Of a stretch of 64,000 nt of DNA, positions 1-8,915 are shown piece by piece. The notes under the pieces were generated by a model. It was not told the origin of the DNA and did not search any database. It saw only the letters and a program-made list of their open reading frames with translations. The position numbers and the translations under genes were made by a program. The stretch covers positions 806,001 through 870,000 of the forward strand of contig NZ_CP087168.1 of the NCBI RefSeq assembly GCF_024748615.1, read 5' to 3'. Positions within the stretch are counted from its first letter, which is position 1, and each line of letters opens with the position of its first letter. The stretch comes from Pseudomonas sp. B21-048. Its GTDB lineage: Bacteria > Pseudomonadota > Gammaproteobacteria > Pseudomonadales > Pseudomonadaceae.

Positions 1-100
1 CTTGCAGATTGGTCGCACAGAGATCGTCGCCGGCGGCAAACGAAGGAGACGCCAGCATTGAGGCAGTAACGAACAGACCTAACAGTACAGAACGTTTCAT
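1..100 (-). CDS. Small exported protein, N-terminus only (gene runs off the left edge)
   Basis: Only the first 33 codons are inside the window. They begin MKRSVLLGLFVTASMLASPS and continue FAAGDDLCATNLQ. This is a textbook Sec signal peptide: basic start, hydrophobic core, then a probable signal-peptidase I cut after S-F-A-A. The mature part starts acidic and has an early Cys. A very strong Shine-Dalgarno, AAGGAGGT, lies just upstream of the ATG at 100, so the start is secure. The gene reads away from the lactate operon end, in the same direction. I do not recognise the family; many Pseudomonas genomes carry short periplasmic proteins of this look, and function is unknown. Confidence 0.7.
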   Translation of the reverse strand, partial: MKRSVLLGLFVTASMLASPSFAAGDDLCATNLQ

Positions 101-166
101 GGGTACCTCCTTGAACTGAGGGGCCAGGCATCGCTGGCCATCAGGACGGGCTGCCAATTTGGGAGA

Positions 167-188
167 AAGTCCCACGTTTGCGGGACTT
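167..188 (-). terminator. Possible weak terminator after the D-lactate dehydrogenase gene
   Basis: The inverted repeat AAGTCCC / GGGACTT has 7-bp arms and an 8-nt loop, and lies about 40 nt past the dld stop codon. On the minus strand it is followed by a short pyrimidine stretch (TCTCCC) rather than a real T-run. It is therefore a weak intrinsic terminator at best. It could instead belong to the control region of the downstream small gene. Confidence 0.35.
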
Positions 189-229
189 GATCGGTGGACT
201 GCGACGATGCGTCAGGGTTCTATTTTTCT

Positions 230-3040
230 TCAGGTCGCCCTGGCCTGCGTCACTCGATCCACCAGATAGACCAGCCCGTGGTAGTCAATTCCGCCGTGTT
301 GCGTCAGACCAATCTCACAGGTACGGCTGGTGGAAATCCCCTCACTGCATTGCTGTACCGCGTCCTTGAGCGTGCGTAACGAATGGGCATTCAATTGCGG
401 GGTGGTGAAGCCCTTGTCACCGGCAAAACCGCAGCAATGAATGCCTTCCGGGATGACCACGTTTTTACTGCATTTGCGCGCAAGATCGATCAGCGCCTGG
501 CTCTCACCGAGATGCTGAGTGCTGCACGTGACGTGCACCGCGATCGGCGCCTCCTGAGGTGTGAAATCGAGACGATCCATCAAGTGAGTGCGGATGAAAC
601 GCACCGGGTCGTACAGGTCCAGCCGCACCTCGCCCAAGTCCTGAACCAGCCGCAAGGTACAAGGGCTGGTGTCGCAGTAGATCGGGTCGAGCCCGCCGCG
701 GCTGGCGTGTAGCAGTGCGCCGATCAGTTCCTGTCGCTTGTGTTCGGCCTGTTCGGCGTAGCCCTTGGAGGCGAACGGTTGCCCGCAGCAGAGGTTGTCC
801 AGGTTGTCCGGAAAAACTACCTGGTAACCGGCTTTTTCCAACAGGCCACGGGTTTTTTCGTACAGCGACATTTGCTCTTTATCGCCCGCTGCCGGGCCCA
901 TGACTCGCGACACGCAGGCCGCCAGGTACACCACCCGAGGCCGCTCGTCCGACACGGTCGGGCTGAAACGGATGGCTCTTTCCGGCTGTGGCATGGCGTT
1001 GGTCCATTGTGGGACCTGGCCTTTGGATAAGCGCGTCAACGTTGCTGACAGCTTTGCCAAGCGTGGCGCTCCCAACAGCATCCGCGCACCGTTGGCGACG
1101 TGCAGGGTGAAGCGCGCGCCTTGCAACGCGGTGGCGAAATTTCCTTCAATCCAGTTGGCAGTTTTCGTATGCGTTGCTTGCCGGCCGCGGAGCTTTTTCA
1201 CCAGCTCACCGGTATTGATTCCTACAGGGCAACGTTGTGCACACAGGCCGGTGGCGGCGCACGTTTCGATGCCCTGGTACTCGTAGGCTTTTTCCAGTTT
1301 GGCGGTGTCTGTGCCGGCGCGTTTCTTCGCCTGGATGTCACGCCAGATCACGATGCGCTGGCGTGGGCTCAGCGTCAGGCCTTTCGACGGGCACACCGGT
1401 TCGCAGAAACCACACTCGATGCACTTATCCACAATCTCATCGGCGGCGGGCAGGGGTTTCAGGTGCTTGAGGTGGATCTGCGGATCGTCGCTGAGTACCA
1501 CGTCCGGGTTGAGAATGCCGTTAGGGTCGAGCAGTCGTTTGAGCTGCCACATCAACCGGTAGGCATCGCTACCCCATTCCAGTTCGACGAAGGGCGCCAT
1601 GTTGCGACCGGTGCCGTGTTCGGCCTTCAGCGAGCCGCCGAATTCAACGGCCACCAAGTGCGCGACGTCGTCCATGAACGCCTGGTAGCGTGCGACTTCT
1701 TCCGCGTTGTTGAAGCCTTGGGTGAAGACGAAGTGCAGATTGCCTTCCAGGGCGTGTCCGAAAAGGATCGCTTCGTCGTAGTGATGTTTGTCGAACAGCT
1801 CGATCAAGCGGTTCACGCCGCTGGCCAGTTGTTCCACCGGGAAAGTTACGTCTTCAATGATCACCGTGGTGCCGGTTTTGCGCACCGCGCCGACGGCAGG
1901 GAAAGTGTCCTTGCGGATCGCCCAGAGCCGGGCGTTTTCCACCGGGTCTTCGGTGAAGTCGACTTGCTTCTCCACCGGGAACCCAGTCAGCGACGCCATG
2001 ATTTGCGTCAGTTGTTCCTGCAGCAAAGTGGAAGAGGCGGCGCGGGATTCGATCAGCAGGGCGCAGGCATGGGTCGACAATTGTTGTACGAAAGCCGGCA
2101 TGCCGGGCTTGTCCTGCACCGAGCGCAGGCTGCGACGGTCCAGCAATTCCACCGCCGACACCGGTTGGCTTTTCAGCACGGTGACGGCGTTGCAGCAGGT
2201 TTCTACATCCGGGAACACGATCAGCGCCGACGCTTTGTTCGGATGGTCGATCACTGTGTCGTAGGTCACCGCGCTGATGAACCCGAGCGTGCCTTCGGAG
2301 CCCACCAGCAAGTGGCTCAAGATATCCACAGGCTCGTCGAAATCCACCAGCGCATTGAGTGACAGCCCGGTGGTATTTTTCAGACGATACTTGTGGCGAA
2401 TTTTCCCCGCGAGTTCGGCATTGTCGCGGGTCTCGCGGCCCAATGTCGCCAGACGTTCCAGCAGCTCGGCGTGGCTCTCACGGAAGGCCGCCACGCTGGC
2501 GGCGTCTTCGGTATCGAGACGGCTGCCATCGGCCAGTACCAGACGAATTCCGGCCAGCGTGTGATATGTGTTTTGCGCGGTGCCGCAGCACATGCCACTG
2601 GCATTGTTGGCGACGATGCCGCCGATTTTGCAGGCGTTGATCGATGCAGGGTCCGGGCCGATCTTGCGTCCGAACGGTGCCAGCCAGGCGTTGGCTTGGG
2701 CGCCGATCACGCCCGGTTGCAGACGGATCTGTGTTCCTTGCCCGCGAATCTCGCGACCGTTCCAGTTATCGCCCAGCACGATCAGCACCGAATCGCTGAT
2801 GGCCTGGCCAGACAGGCTGGTGCCGGCGGCGCGGAAGGTCACCGGGACTTTATCCCGTTGCGCCAGTTTGAGCAGCGCCACCACTTCATCTTCGGACTCG
2901 ACGCGAATCACCAGCTTCGGAATCAGCCGGTAGAAACTGGCGTCGGTGCCGAAGGCCAACGTCGACAGCGGATCGTCGAAACGTCGTGCCTGAGGAATCA
3001 GTTGCTGCACATCTCGCAGGAAAGCCGCCGGTAGACTCAT
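230..3040 (-). CDS. dld: D-lactate dehydrogenase, fused FAD-binding and iron-sulfur type (Dld-II)
   Basis: A 936-residue membrane-associated respiratory flavoprotein expected to oxidise D-lactate to pyruvate and pass electrons to quinone. Residues about 40-265 form the PCMH FAD-binding domain (AAGTSLSGQA at 71-80, GGIVANNASGM at 140-150). Residues about 270-515 are the FAD-oxidase C-terminal domain. Two 4Fe-4S motifs follow: CIECGFCEPVCP from 540, and C594/C600/C604 in CAATGLCAQRCP. Two cysteine-rich CCG motifs, CCGQPFASKG (751) and HCCGFAGDKG (869), end the protein. This architecture matches Dld-II of Shewanella, which also sits beside lldEFG. The ATG at 3040 overlaps the lldG stop codon (ATGA); an in-frame extension upstream lies inside lldG and is rejected. 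Another FAD/Fe-S 2-hydroxyacid dehydrogenase is possible, but context favours D-lactate. Confidence 0.88.
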   Translation of the reverse strand: MSLPAAFLRDVQQLIPQARRFDDPLSTLAFGTDASFYRLIPKLVIRVESEDEVVALLKLAQRDKVPVTFRAAGTSLSGQAISDSVLIVLGDNWNGREIRGQGTQIRLQPGVIGAQANAWLAPFGRKIGPDPASINACKIGGIVANNASGMCCGTAQNTYHTLAGIRLVLADGSRLDTEDAASVAAFRESHAELLERLATLGRETRDNAELAGKIRHKYRLKNTTGLSLNALVDFDEPVDILSHLLVGSEGTLGFISAVTYDTVIDHPNKASALIVFPDVETCCNAVTVLKSQPVSAVELLDRRSLRSVQDKPGMPAFVQQLSTHACALLIESRAASSTLLQEQLTQIMASLTGFPVEKQVDFTEDPVENARLWAIRKDTFPAVGAVRKTGTTVIIEDVTFPVEQLASGVNRLIELFDKHHYDEAILFGHALEGNLHFVFTQGFNNAEEVARYQAFMDDVAHLVAVEFGGSLKAEHGTGRNMAPFVELEWGSDAYRLMWQLKRLLDPNGILNPDVVLSDDPQIHLKHLKPLPAADEIVDKCIECGFCEPVCPSKGLTLSPRQRIVIWRDIQAKKRAGTDTAKLEKAYEYQGIETCAATGLCAQRCPVGINTGELVKKLRGRQATHTKTANWIEGNFATALQGARFTLHVANGARMLLGAPRLAKLSATLTRLSKGQVPQWTNAMPQPERAIRFSPTVSDERPRVVYLAACVSRVMGPAAGDKEQMSLYEKTRGLLEKAGYQVVFPDNLDNLCCGQPFASKGYAEQAEHKRQELIGALLHASRGGLDPIYCDTSPCTLRLVQDLGEVRLDLYDPVRFIRTHLMDRLDFTPQEAPIAVHVTCSTQHLGESQALIDLARKCSKNVVIPEGIHCCGFAGDKGFTTPQLNAHSLRTLKDAVQQCSEGISTSRTCEIGLTQHGGIDYHGLVYLVDRVTQARAT

Positions 3041-3708
3041 TGGTCCTCCAGAATCAGAACAACCAGATCTTTGGGGCCATGGGCGCCGTAGGCCAGTACT
3101 TGTTCGATGTCGGCAGTCTTCGACGGGCCGGACACCAGCAACGCGTTGGTCGGCATGCCTTGGGCCCATTCGAACTCCTGCTGCACCTGATAGAAGTTGT
3201 CGCGGATTTCACTGGCCTTGAGCAGGGCGAAATGCACCGGCGGCACCAGGCTCATCAGGCGCGGTTCTTCCCGCGTCGGCCAGAGAATCAGACTACCTGT
3301 CGCGGCGATCGCGCCGAGGGTGGTGGTCAGGCTGGCCGGTGTGTCGTTGAACAACTCGGCTTTCCACTCCTCGACCGGACGGTCGTAGGCTTTGAGCGCT
3401 GGCAGGCCAGGATTTTTCTCCCAATGCTGAGTGATGCGTTGACCGTGAGGTGTCGTCGGCGCAATCAACAGGCTCGGCAACTGGCGATCTTGCAGCAGTT
3501 GCGCCAGCAATTTGGGCCAGCCTTCTCCGGACGTCAGATGAATTTCGGTGTGCACCGCTTCCATCAGTTTGCGCAATTGCGGGATGCGTTGCTCTGGCGT
3601 GTAGGTGTAGGGCTCTGTCACCAATTCGACATCGAAATTGTCAGCCACCGGCGTGGTGCCTGTCAGACTGTTGCGCAATTTGCCGAGGATATTTTGCTTG
3701 GCGCTCAT
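3037..3708 (-). CDS. lldG: L-lactate dehydrogenase complex subunit LldG (LutC, LUD domain)
   Basis: A 223-residue LUD-domain protein, the third subunit of the LldEFG/LutABC L-lactate oxidation complex. It begins MSAKQNILGKLRNSL. The C-terminal part carries the conserved GAIAATGSLIL and GPSKTADIEQVLAYGAHGPK stretches typical of LutC. The start at 3708 overlaps the lldF stop by one base, and its stop overlaps the dld start by four bases, so all are probably translationally coupled in one mRNA. The precise biochemical role of this subunit is not established; family knowledge only says it is needed for lactate growth with LutA and LutB. Confidence 0.9.
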   Translation of the reverse strand: MSAKQNILGKLRNSLTGTTPVADNFDVELVTEPYTYTPEQRIPQLRKLMEAVHTEIHLTSGEGWPKLLAQLLQDRQLPSLLIAPTTPHGQRITQHWEKNPGLPALKAYDRPVEEWKAELFNDTPASLTTTLGAIAATGSLILWPTREEPRLMSLVPPVHFALLKASEIRDNFYQVQQEFEWAQGMPTNALLVSGPSKTADIEQVLAYGAHGPKDLVVLILEDQ

Positions 3709-5162
3709 CAGCGGTCTCCCTGTTTGGCCAGATGCTCGCGGGCCATGTCATGCAGTGAGCGGGCGGCGGGTTTTGGTGCGCTGTGGTTCTGGGTCCACGG
3801 GCCGACGTTGCTCGGGGTCAGCGCGCGCAGGCGAGTGGCGAAGAAGCCGAACAGGCGATAGAGCGTTGGCGAGCTGTTGAGCTTCGCCCAGGCGTTCCAG
3901 ATAAACCGTTCTTTGCGCGAGTACTTGCTGCCCTGACCGCGCATCACTTGATGCGGGCTGTCCGGGGCTTTGACGTTCTCTTCCCGTAGGCGACGCAGCA
4001 AGGCGGGGATCGGAATTTTTACCGGGCAGACTTCACCGCAAGCGCCACATAACGAAGACGCACTCGGGTGGTCGGGGACTTTCGCCAGGCCGACCATGTG
4101 CGGGGTGATGATTTTTCCGATAGGCCCAGGGTAAAACTCCCCATAGGCATGGCCGCCGATTCGGGTGTAGACCGGGCAATGATTCATACAGGCGCCGCAG
4201 CGGATGCAGTTCAGGGTCTGGCGCAATTCGCTGTCGGCGAAGGCTTGGCTGCGACCGTTGTCGAGCAATACCAGGTGCACTTCCTGCGGGCCGTCGAGCT
4301 CATGTTCCTTGCGCGGGCCGGAAATCATGTTGACGTAGGTGGTGATCGGTTGGCCGAGAGCCGAGCGGGTCAGCAGCGACAACAGCGGTACAACGTCGCG
4401 CAGGTTTTCGACGACTTTCTCGATGCCCGTGACGGCAATGTGTATGGGCGGCACGGTGGTCGACATGCGCCCGTTGCCTTCGTTTTCCACCAGTAGCAGG
4501 GTACCGGTTTCGGCCACGGCGAAGTTGACGCCGGAGACGCCGATGTCTGCTTCGAAGAATTTCTGTCGCAAGACTTTGCGACCGATCTGAATGAGTTGGT
4601 CTACGTCCTTGGTGTACTCCACGCCAAGTTTGTCGTGGAACAAGGACGCGACCTGACCGGCATTCTTGTGGATCGCCGGCATAATGATGTGTGAAGGCTT
4701 CTCGTGGTCGAGCTGGACGATAAATTCGCCCATGTCCGACTCCAGGCATTCAATGCCTTGAGCCGCGAGGACATGGTTCATCTCCATCTCTTCGCTGACC
4801 ATCGATTTGCCCTTGATCACTTGCCGCGCCTCGTGAGCGCGGATGATCGATAAGACGATGCCGTTGGCCTCGTCCACCGTTTCCGCCCAGTGCACTGTCA
4901 CACCGTTGCGGGTCAGGTTCTGTTCAAGCTGCTCGAGCAGGTCGGGCAACTTGGATAAAGCACGGGCGCGGACAGCATTGCCCAGCACTCGCAAATGTTC
5001 TCGCTCAAAGGCATCGCTGAAGGACGCTGCCCGTTTGCTCATCAGTGAATCCATTGCGCTGCGAAAGTTGTTTCGCAGTTGCGTGTCAGCCAAAGCCTTG
5101 TGAGCCCGGGCGCGAAAATCTTCTTCTACGGCAACCGTAGGAATAATCGTGGAAGTGCTCAT
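3708..5162 (-). CDS. lldF: L-lactate dehydrogenase complex iron-sulfur subunit LldF (LutB)
   Basis: A 484-residue protein: an N-terminal LUD-type domain (residues about 70-300, with the VSGVNFAVAETGTLLLVENE stretch), then two ferredoxin-like 4Fe-4S motifs. The first has Cys 319, 322, 325 and 329 (CIRCGACMNHCP); the second has Cys 372, 375 and 379 (CGACGEVCP). A C-terminal DUF3390-like tail follows. It is the electron-transfer subunit of the three-part L-lactate oxidising complex. The start is the ATG at 5162, which overlaps the lldE stop as ATGA. A longer reading frame continues upstream, but that part lies inside lldE and has no family similarity. Confidence 0.92.
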   Translation of the reverse strand: MSTSTIIPTVAVEEDFRARAHKALADTQLRNNFRSAMDSLMSKRAASFSDAFEREHLRVLGNAVRARALSKLPDLLEQLEQNLTRNGVTVHWAETVDEANGIVLSIIRAHEARQVIKGKSMVSEEMEMNHVLAAQGIECLESDMGEFIVQLDHEKPSHIIMPAIHKNAGQVASLFHDKLGVEYTKDVDQLIQIGRKVLRQKFFEADIGVSGVNFAVAETGTLLLVENEGNGRMSTTVPPIHIAVTGIEKVVENLRDVVPLLSLLTRSALGQPITTYVNMISGPRKEHELDGPQEVHLVLLDNGRSQAFADSELRQTLNCIRCGACMNHCPVYTRIGGHAYGEFYPGPIGKIITPHMVGLAKVPDHPSASSLCGACGEVCPVKIPIPALLRRLREENVKAPDSPHQVMRGQGSKYSRKERFIWNAWAKLNSSPTLYRLFGFFATRLRALTPSNVGPWTQNHSAPKPAARSLHDMAREHLAKQGDR

Positions 5163-5983
5163 TGGGCACTTCCGGTACGCTGCCACAGGAAACTGGCCAG
5201 ATGCTGACCGCGCAACGCTTCCTGCTGTTTCTCCAACGAGCCATTGATGTTCATCAGGCAACCGCAGTCGGCACTGAGTACCTTGTGCGCACCGGACTCC
5301 TTCAACGCACGCGTCTTGTCAGCCACCATCGCGCCGGAAATATCTGGCATACGGACGCTGAAAGTCCCACCAAAGCCACAGCATTCACTTTCGTGGCTGT
5401 GGTCGACTCGCTCCACGTTGCTCAGCTGCGCCAACAACTCACGGCCGTGCAGGTGGGTGTTCATTTCACGGCGTGCCGAACACGACGTGTGCAACGCCAC
5501 TTTTACCGGTTCGCCGCTGTCCTTGAGCTGCACCTTGCAGACAAACAGCAGAAACTCGGCCAGCTCATAAGTCCGGGCGGCCAGGGCTTGAACCTGTTTC
5601 AGCGTTTGCGGCTCGTCCTTGAACAAGTCGGCGTAGTGTTCGCGCAACATGCCCGCGCAAGACCCCGACGGCACCACCACCGGATAATCACCGGCAAACA
5701 GCGCCAGTTGCGAGCGCGCCACGGTCCGGGCCTGTTCGGTGTAACCCGAGGTGTAGGCCGGTTGTCCGCAGCAGCTTTGCCCTTGCGGGTATTCGACACG
5801 AATGCCTTCGCGTTCCAGCAGATGAATCGCGTCCATCCCGGCTTCCGGGTAGAACAAATCCACCACGCAAGTCCCGAACAGGTAGACCCGTGACGGTTTC
5901 TCGCTGGGGTATTGCCGAGGCTCGGGCAGTGGCGGGGCGACGCGGGTCGCGTTCGGCACAGCGTTGTAAAAAAGCTCGCTCAT
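5159..5983 (-). CDS. lldE: L-lactate dehydrogenase complex subunit LldE (LutA), CCG-domain protein
   Basis: A 274-residue protein with two cysteine-rich CCG modules: SCCGQPAYTSGY at 70-81 and ECCGFGG at 200-206, plus SCSARREMN at 168-175. These are the heterodisulfide-reductase-like Fe-S ligands of LutA/LldE. The first 30 residues are proline-rich and extend beyond the usual ~240-residue family length, so the true start could be slightly inside. The ATG at 5983 has a GGAG about ten bases upstream. It follows lldP after a 151-bp gap holding an inverted repeat, and it couples to lldF by a four-base overlap. Confidence 0.9.
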   Translation of the reverse strand: MSELFYNAVPNATRVAPPLPEPRQYPSEKPSRVYLFGTCVVDLFYPEAGMDAIHLLEREGIRVEYPQGQSCCGQPAYTSGYTEQARTVARSQLALFAGDYPVVVPSGSCAGMLREHYADLFKDEPQTLKQVQALAARTYELAEFLLFVCKVQLKDSGEPVKVALHTSCSARREMNTHLHGRELLAQLSNVERVDHSHESECCGFGGTFSVRMPDISGAMVADKTRALKESGAHKVLSADCGCLMNINGSLEKQQEALRGQHLASFLWQRTGSAQ

Positions 5984-6022
5984 CAGGCGTGTCTCCGGGT
6001 GGTCCCGGTTATCCGTCCGCTG

Positions 6023-6060
6023 AGGCTGCTGAATATAGTGAGGGAAGCTTTCAGCAGCCT
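6023..6060. repeat. Inverted repeat between lldP and lldE
   Basis: The repeat AGGCTGCTGAA / TTCAGCAGCCT has perfect 11-bp arms and a 16-nt spacer, within the 151-bp lldP-lldE gap. There is no T-run on the minus strand. It is more likely an mRNA stability or processing hairpin that sets the ratio of permease to dehydrogenase than a full terminator. That role is inference. Confidence 0.5.
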
Positions 6061-6134
6061 TGCAGACCCGGTTGTGAATAGCTGACGCCGGGGGCGTAAC
6101 CCAGCGTCGGTTTTTTCCGTGTCGCGTGTAGTTC

Positions 6135-7826
6135 TTAGTGCACCAGCATGCCGGTGAACCAGTAGGCCTGAGCCAACGTGATCAGGCCGACGATCGTTGC
6201 AAAGAATAGGCTGTGCTTGAGGGTGAAGCGGAACAGATCTGATTCCTTGCCCACCAAACCAGTCGCGGCGCAGGCCACGGCGATCGATTGCGGCGAGATC
6301 ATCTTGCCGGTCACGCCGCCGCTGGTATTCGCCGCCACCAGTAAGGTGTCATTGACGCCGATCTGGTGCGCGGTGGTTGCTTGCAGCGAACTGAACAGCG
6401 CGTTGGACGAAGTATCGGAACCGGTCAGGAAAACCCCCAGCCAGCCGAGGAACGGCGAGAAGAACGGGAATGCCGCACCCGTACCTGCCAGTACCAGCGC
6501 CATGGTCGACGACATGCCCGAGTAGTTGGTGACGAAGGCGAAGGCCAGCACCATGCCGATGGACAAGATTGGCCAGCGTAGTTCGTAAAAGGTTTCTTTT
6601 AAAGTGGTAAGACCAGTTCTCAGGTTGATCTTCAGCACCAGCATCGAGATCAGCGCGGAGAAGAAAATCGCCGTGCCGGTCGCGGAAACTGGATCGAGTT
6701 TGAACACCGCCGGAATCGCCGTCGGGGCGGTCACGATTGGGGCGACCTTGATCACCATTTGATCCAGATGCGGAATCGCGAAGTTGAACACCCAGCTATA
6801 CATCGAGCCACCTGCAGCGAACATGGCCTTGAACGGTTTCAGCGTCCAGATCGTGACCAGCACGGTGAGGATTAGAAACGGCGACCAGGCTTTGAAAATC
6901 TCCCCCAGGCTGTAAGGCGAAGGCACGGTGCTGCGCGGTTGGCCGAAACCACCGGTGCTGGCCACCACGGAAGCCGAGACGGCGCCGACGATGTGTGCGC
7001 CTGCGGCGCGTTTTGGCTGCCAGATTTTCAGGAATAGCGTCAGGGAAATCAGGCTGGCCAGCGCCGAGGTGATGTCCGGCAGTTCCGGGCCGATGAAGTT
7101 CGAGGTGAAGTATTGGGTGACGGCGAAGCTCAAGCCGGCCACCAGCGCCGCCGGCCAGGTTTCCCGAACGCCGCGCAGGCCGTCCATCATGAACACCAGC
7201 CAGAACGGCACGAACACCGACAACAATGGCAGTTGCCGACCGGCCATGGCGCCAATCTTGAACGCGTCTATACCGGTGACTTGCCCGGCGACAATGATCG
7301 GAATCCCCAATGCGCCAAAGGCCACCGGCGCAGTATTGGCGATCAAACACAGGCCAGCGGCATACAGCGGGTTGAAGCCCAGCCCTACCAGCAGCGCGGC
7401 GGTAATCGCGACCGGGGCGCCGAAACCGGCGGCACCTTCCAGGAACGCGCCGAAGCAAAAGCCGATCAGCAGTACTTGCAGGCGTTGGTCGTCGGTGATC
7501 GACAGCACCGAGCTGCGGATCACTTCGAACTGGCCACTCTTGACCGTCAGTTTGTACAGGAACACCGCTGCCACGATGATCCACGCAATCGGCCACAAGC
7601 CGTAGGCGAAACCATAGCCGGCTGCCGCGAAGGCCATATCGACCGGCATCTGGAACGCGAAGATTGCCACGGCAATTGACAGCGCCAAGGTAATGCTGCC
7701 GGCCACGTGGCCTTTGAGGCGGAACACGGCCAAAGCCAGGAAGAAAAATACGATGGGGATGACGGCCGCGAGTGCGGACACGCCGAGACTGCCGAGCGGG
7801 CTGTAGAGCTGTTGCCAGGTTTGCAT
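6135..7826 (-). CDS. lldP: L-lactate permease (LctP family)
   Basis: A 563-residue polytopic inner-membrane protein of the lactate permease family (usual length about 550-560), importing L- and D-lactate and probably glycolate with protons. The sequence is hydrophobic throughout. It contains the family stretches [30 protein letters not shown] and [16 protein letters not shown]. It is the first gene of the minus-strand lactate operon and is divergent from lldR. A perfect LldR-type operator sits 53 bp upstream of the ATG, so lactate-relieved repression is expected. Confidence 0.95.
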   Translation of the reverse strand: MQTWQQLYSPLGSLGVSALAAVIPIVFFFLALAVFRLKGHVAGSITLALSIAVAIFAFQMPVDMAFAAAGYGFAYGLWPIAWIIVAAVFLYKLTVKSGQFEVIRSSVLSITDDQRLQVLLIGFCFGAFLEGAAGFGAPVAITAALLVGLGFNPLYAAGLCLIANTAPVAFGALGIPIIVAGQVTGIDAFKIGAMAGRQLPLLSVFVPFWLVFMMDGLRGVRETWPAALVAGLSFAVTQYFTSNFIGPELPDITSALASLISLTLFLKIWQPKRAAGAHIVGAVSASVVASTGGFGQPRSTVPSPYSLGEIFKAWSPFLILTVLVTIWTLKPFKAMFAAGGSMYSWVFNFAIPHLDQMVIKVAPIVTAPTAIPAVFKLDPVSATGTAIFFSALISMLVLKINLRTGLTTLKETFYELRWPILSIGMVLAFAFVTNYSGMSSTMALVLAGTGAAFPFFSPFLGWLGVFLTGSDTSSNALFSSLQATTAHQIGVNDTLLVAANTSGGVTGKMISPQSIAVACAATGLVGKESDLFRFTLKHSLFFATIVGLITLAQAYWFTGMLVH

Positions 7827-7878
7827 ATGGGGTGGCCCCTAATTGTTGTTGGTCAGGCACTGGTCAGCGTTCTTGGAT

Positions 7879-7895
7879 AATTGGTAATACCAATT
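7879..7895. promoter_or_regulatory. LldR operator (GntR/FadR-type palindrome)
   Basis: AATTGGTAATACCAATT has perfect 7-bp arms around a 3-nt centre. It matches the AATTGGTNNNACCAATT consensus known for the PdhR/LldR branch of FadR-type regulators. It lies in the 262-bp divergent region between lldP and lldR, much closer to lldP. That placement suits repression of the lactate operon, relieved by lactate. Confidence 0.85.
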
Positions 7896-8088
7896 TACAA
7901 TCGCTGTTGGCTAGGGTAAAAGCCTTGTATGCGGTGTGTCAATTTGCCGCCCTAAAACTTTTGTCGAATGAGCGGTGCAGAACGCATCTGATCTGTTCGA
8001 TCGAGCGTCGTCTGGTAGGTGCTGGCGCAGCGCCGATAGGCCAGAATAGAGAGCCCGGCGAGCCGCCGGGATCGTGGAGAATTGAGTC

Positions 8089-8856
8089 ATGGGGTTTGAT
8101 CAGATTCGGCAGCGCCGTTTGTCTGACGATATTGTCGAGCAACTTGAAGGGATGATTCTCGAGGGCACGTTGAAGGCCGGCGAACGATTGCCGGCGGAGC
8201 GTGCGTTGGCCGAGCAGTTCGGCGTGTCACGCCCTTCGTTGCGCGAAGCGATTCAGAAACTGGCCGCCAAAGGATTGCTGGTCAGCCGTCAGGGCGGCGG
8301 TAACTATGTGGTGGAATCCCTGGGCTCGACGTTCAGCGATCCACTGTTGCATTTGCTGGAAAGCAACCCCGAGGCCCAGCGTGATTTGCTGGAGTTTCGT
8401 CATACGCTGGAAGCATCCTGTGCTTATTACGCGGCATTGCGTGCCACGGACGTGGATCGCGAGCGGCTGACGGCGGCGTTCGACCAGTTGCAAGACTGCT
8501 ATTCGCGTCATGACGAAGTGGGTCGGGCGGAAGAGGGTGCGGCGGATGCGAAATTTCATTTGGCGATCGCCGAGGCCAGTCATAACGCAGTGTTGCTGCA
8601 CACCATTCGTGGGCTGTTCGACCTGCTCAAACGCAACGTGGTGACCAACATCGGCGGGATGTACAAGCAGCGCGCTGAAACCCGCGACATGCTGATTGCG
8701 CAGCATCGGGAGTTGTATCAGGCGATCATGGAAGGCAAGGCAGAGCAGGCGCGGGAAGTTTCCAGTCGGCACATTTTGTATGTGCAGGAAGTGCTGGAAG
8801 AAGTGCGTCAGGAAGTGCAGCGCGTGGCTCGGGCGGAGCGGCGCAAGGGGATGTAG
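8089..8856 (+). CDS. lldR: GntR/FadR-family lactate-responsive regulator LldR
   Basis: A 255-residue transcription factor. The N-terminal winged helix-turn-helix lies at about residues 8-75, with the GntR signature PAERALAEQFGVSRPSLREA at about 34-53 and the wing QGGGNYV. The C-terminal all-helical FCD ligand domain covers about 100-235, with conserved Asp/His metal-site residues around DAKFHLAIAEASHN. It is transcribed away from lldP, the usual arrangement for this regulator, and the palindrome at 7879-7895 is its expected target. GGAG lies upstream of the ATG. A related PdhR- or GlcC-type regulator is unlikely given the neighbour. Confidence 0.93.
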   Translation: MGFDQIRQRRLSDDIVEQLEGMILEGTLKAGERLPAERALAEQFGVSRPSLREAIQKLAAKGLLVSRQGGGNYVVESLGSTFSDPLLHLLESNPEAQRDLLEFRHTLEASCAYYAALRATDVDRERLTAAFDQLQDCYSRHDEVGRAEEGAADAKFHLAIAEASHNAVLLHTIRGLFDLLKRNVVTNIGGMYKQRAETRDMLIAQHRELYQAIMEGKAEQAREVSSRHILYVQEVLEEVRQEVQRVARAERRKGM

Positions 8857-8866
8857 GTTTGGATGA

Positions 8867-8899
8867 TGATCATTCCCACGCAGAGCGTGGGAATGATCA
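8867..8899. repeat. REP-type palindrome between convergent lldR and smpB
   Basis: The palindrome has perfect 15-bp arms, TGATCATTCCCACGC and its complement, around a 3-nt centre (AGA). The core GTTCCCACGC / GCGTGGGAA family recurs at 57747-57859. Sitting between two convergent stop codons, it probably acts as a bidirectional mRNA 3' stabiliser or terminator. Such dispersed palindromes are common in fluorescens-group pseudomonads. Confidence 0.8.
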
Positions 8900-8915
8900 C
8901 GATCAGGCCGAAAAA

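Noticed and set aside
1100..2362. 420-codon open frame opposite the D-lactate dehydrogenase gene
   Set aside because: Opposite strand holds clear FAD and Fe-S motifs; this frame has none.
6065..6115. Plus-strand terminator-like stem before TTTTTT downstream of lldP
   Set aside because: The T-run is on the strand opposite to the operon and no plus-strand gene ends there, so I do not call it a terminator.
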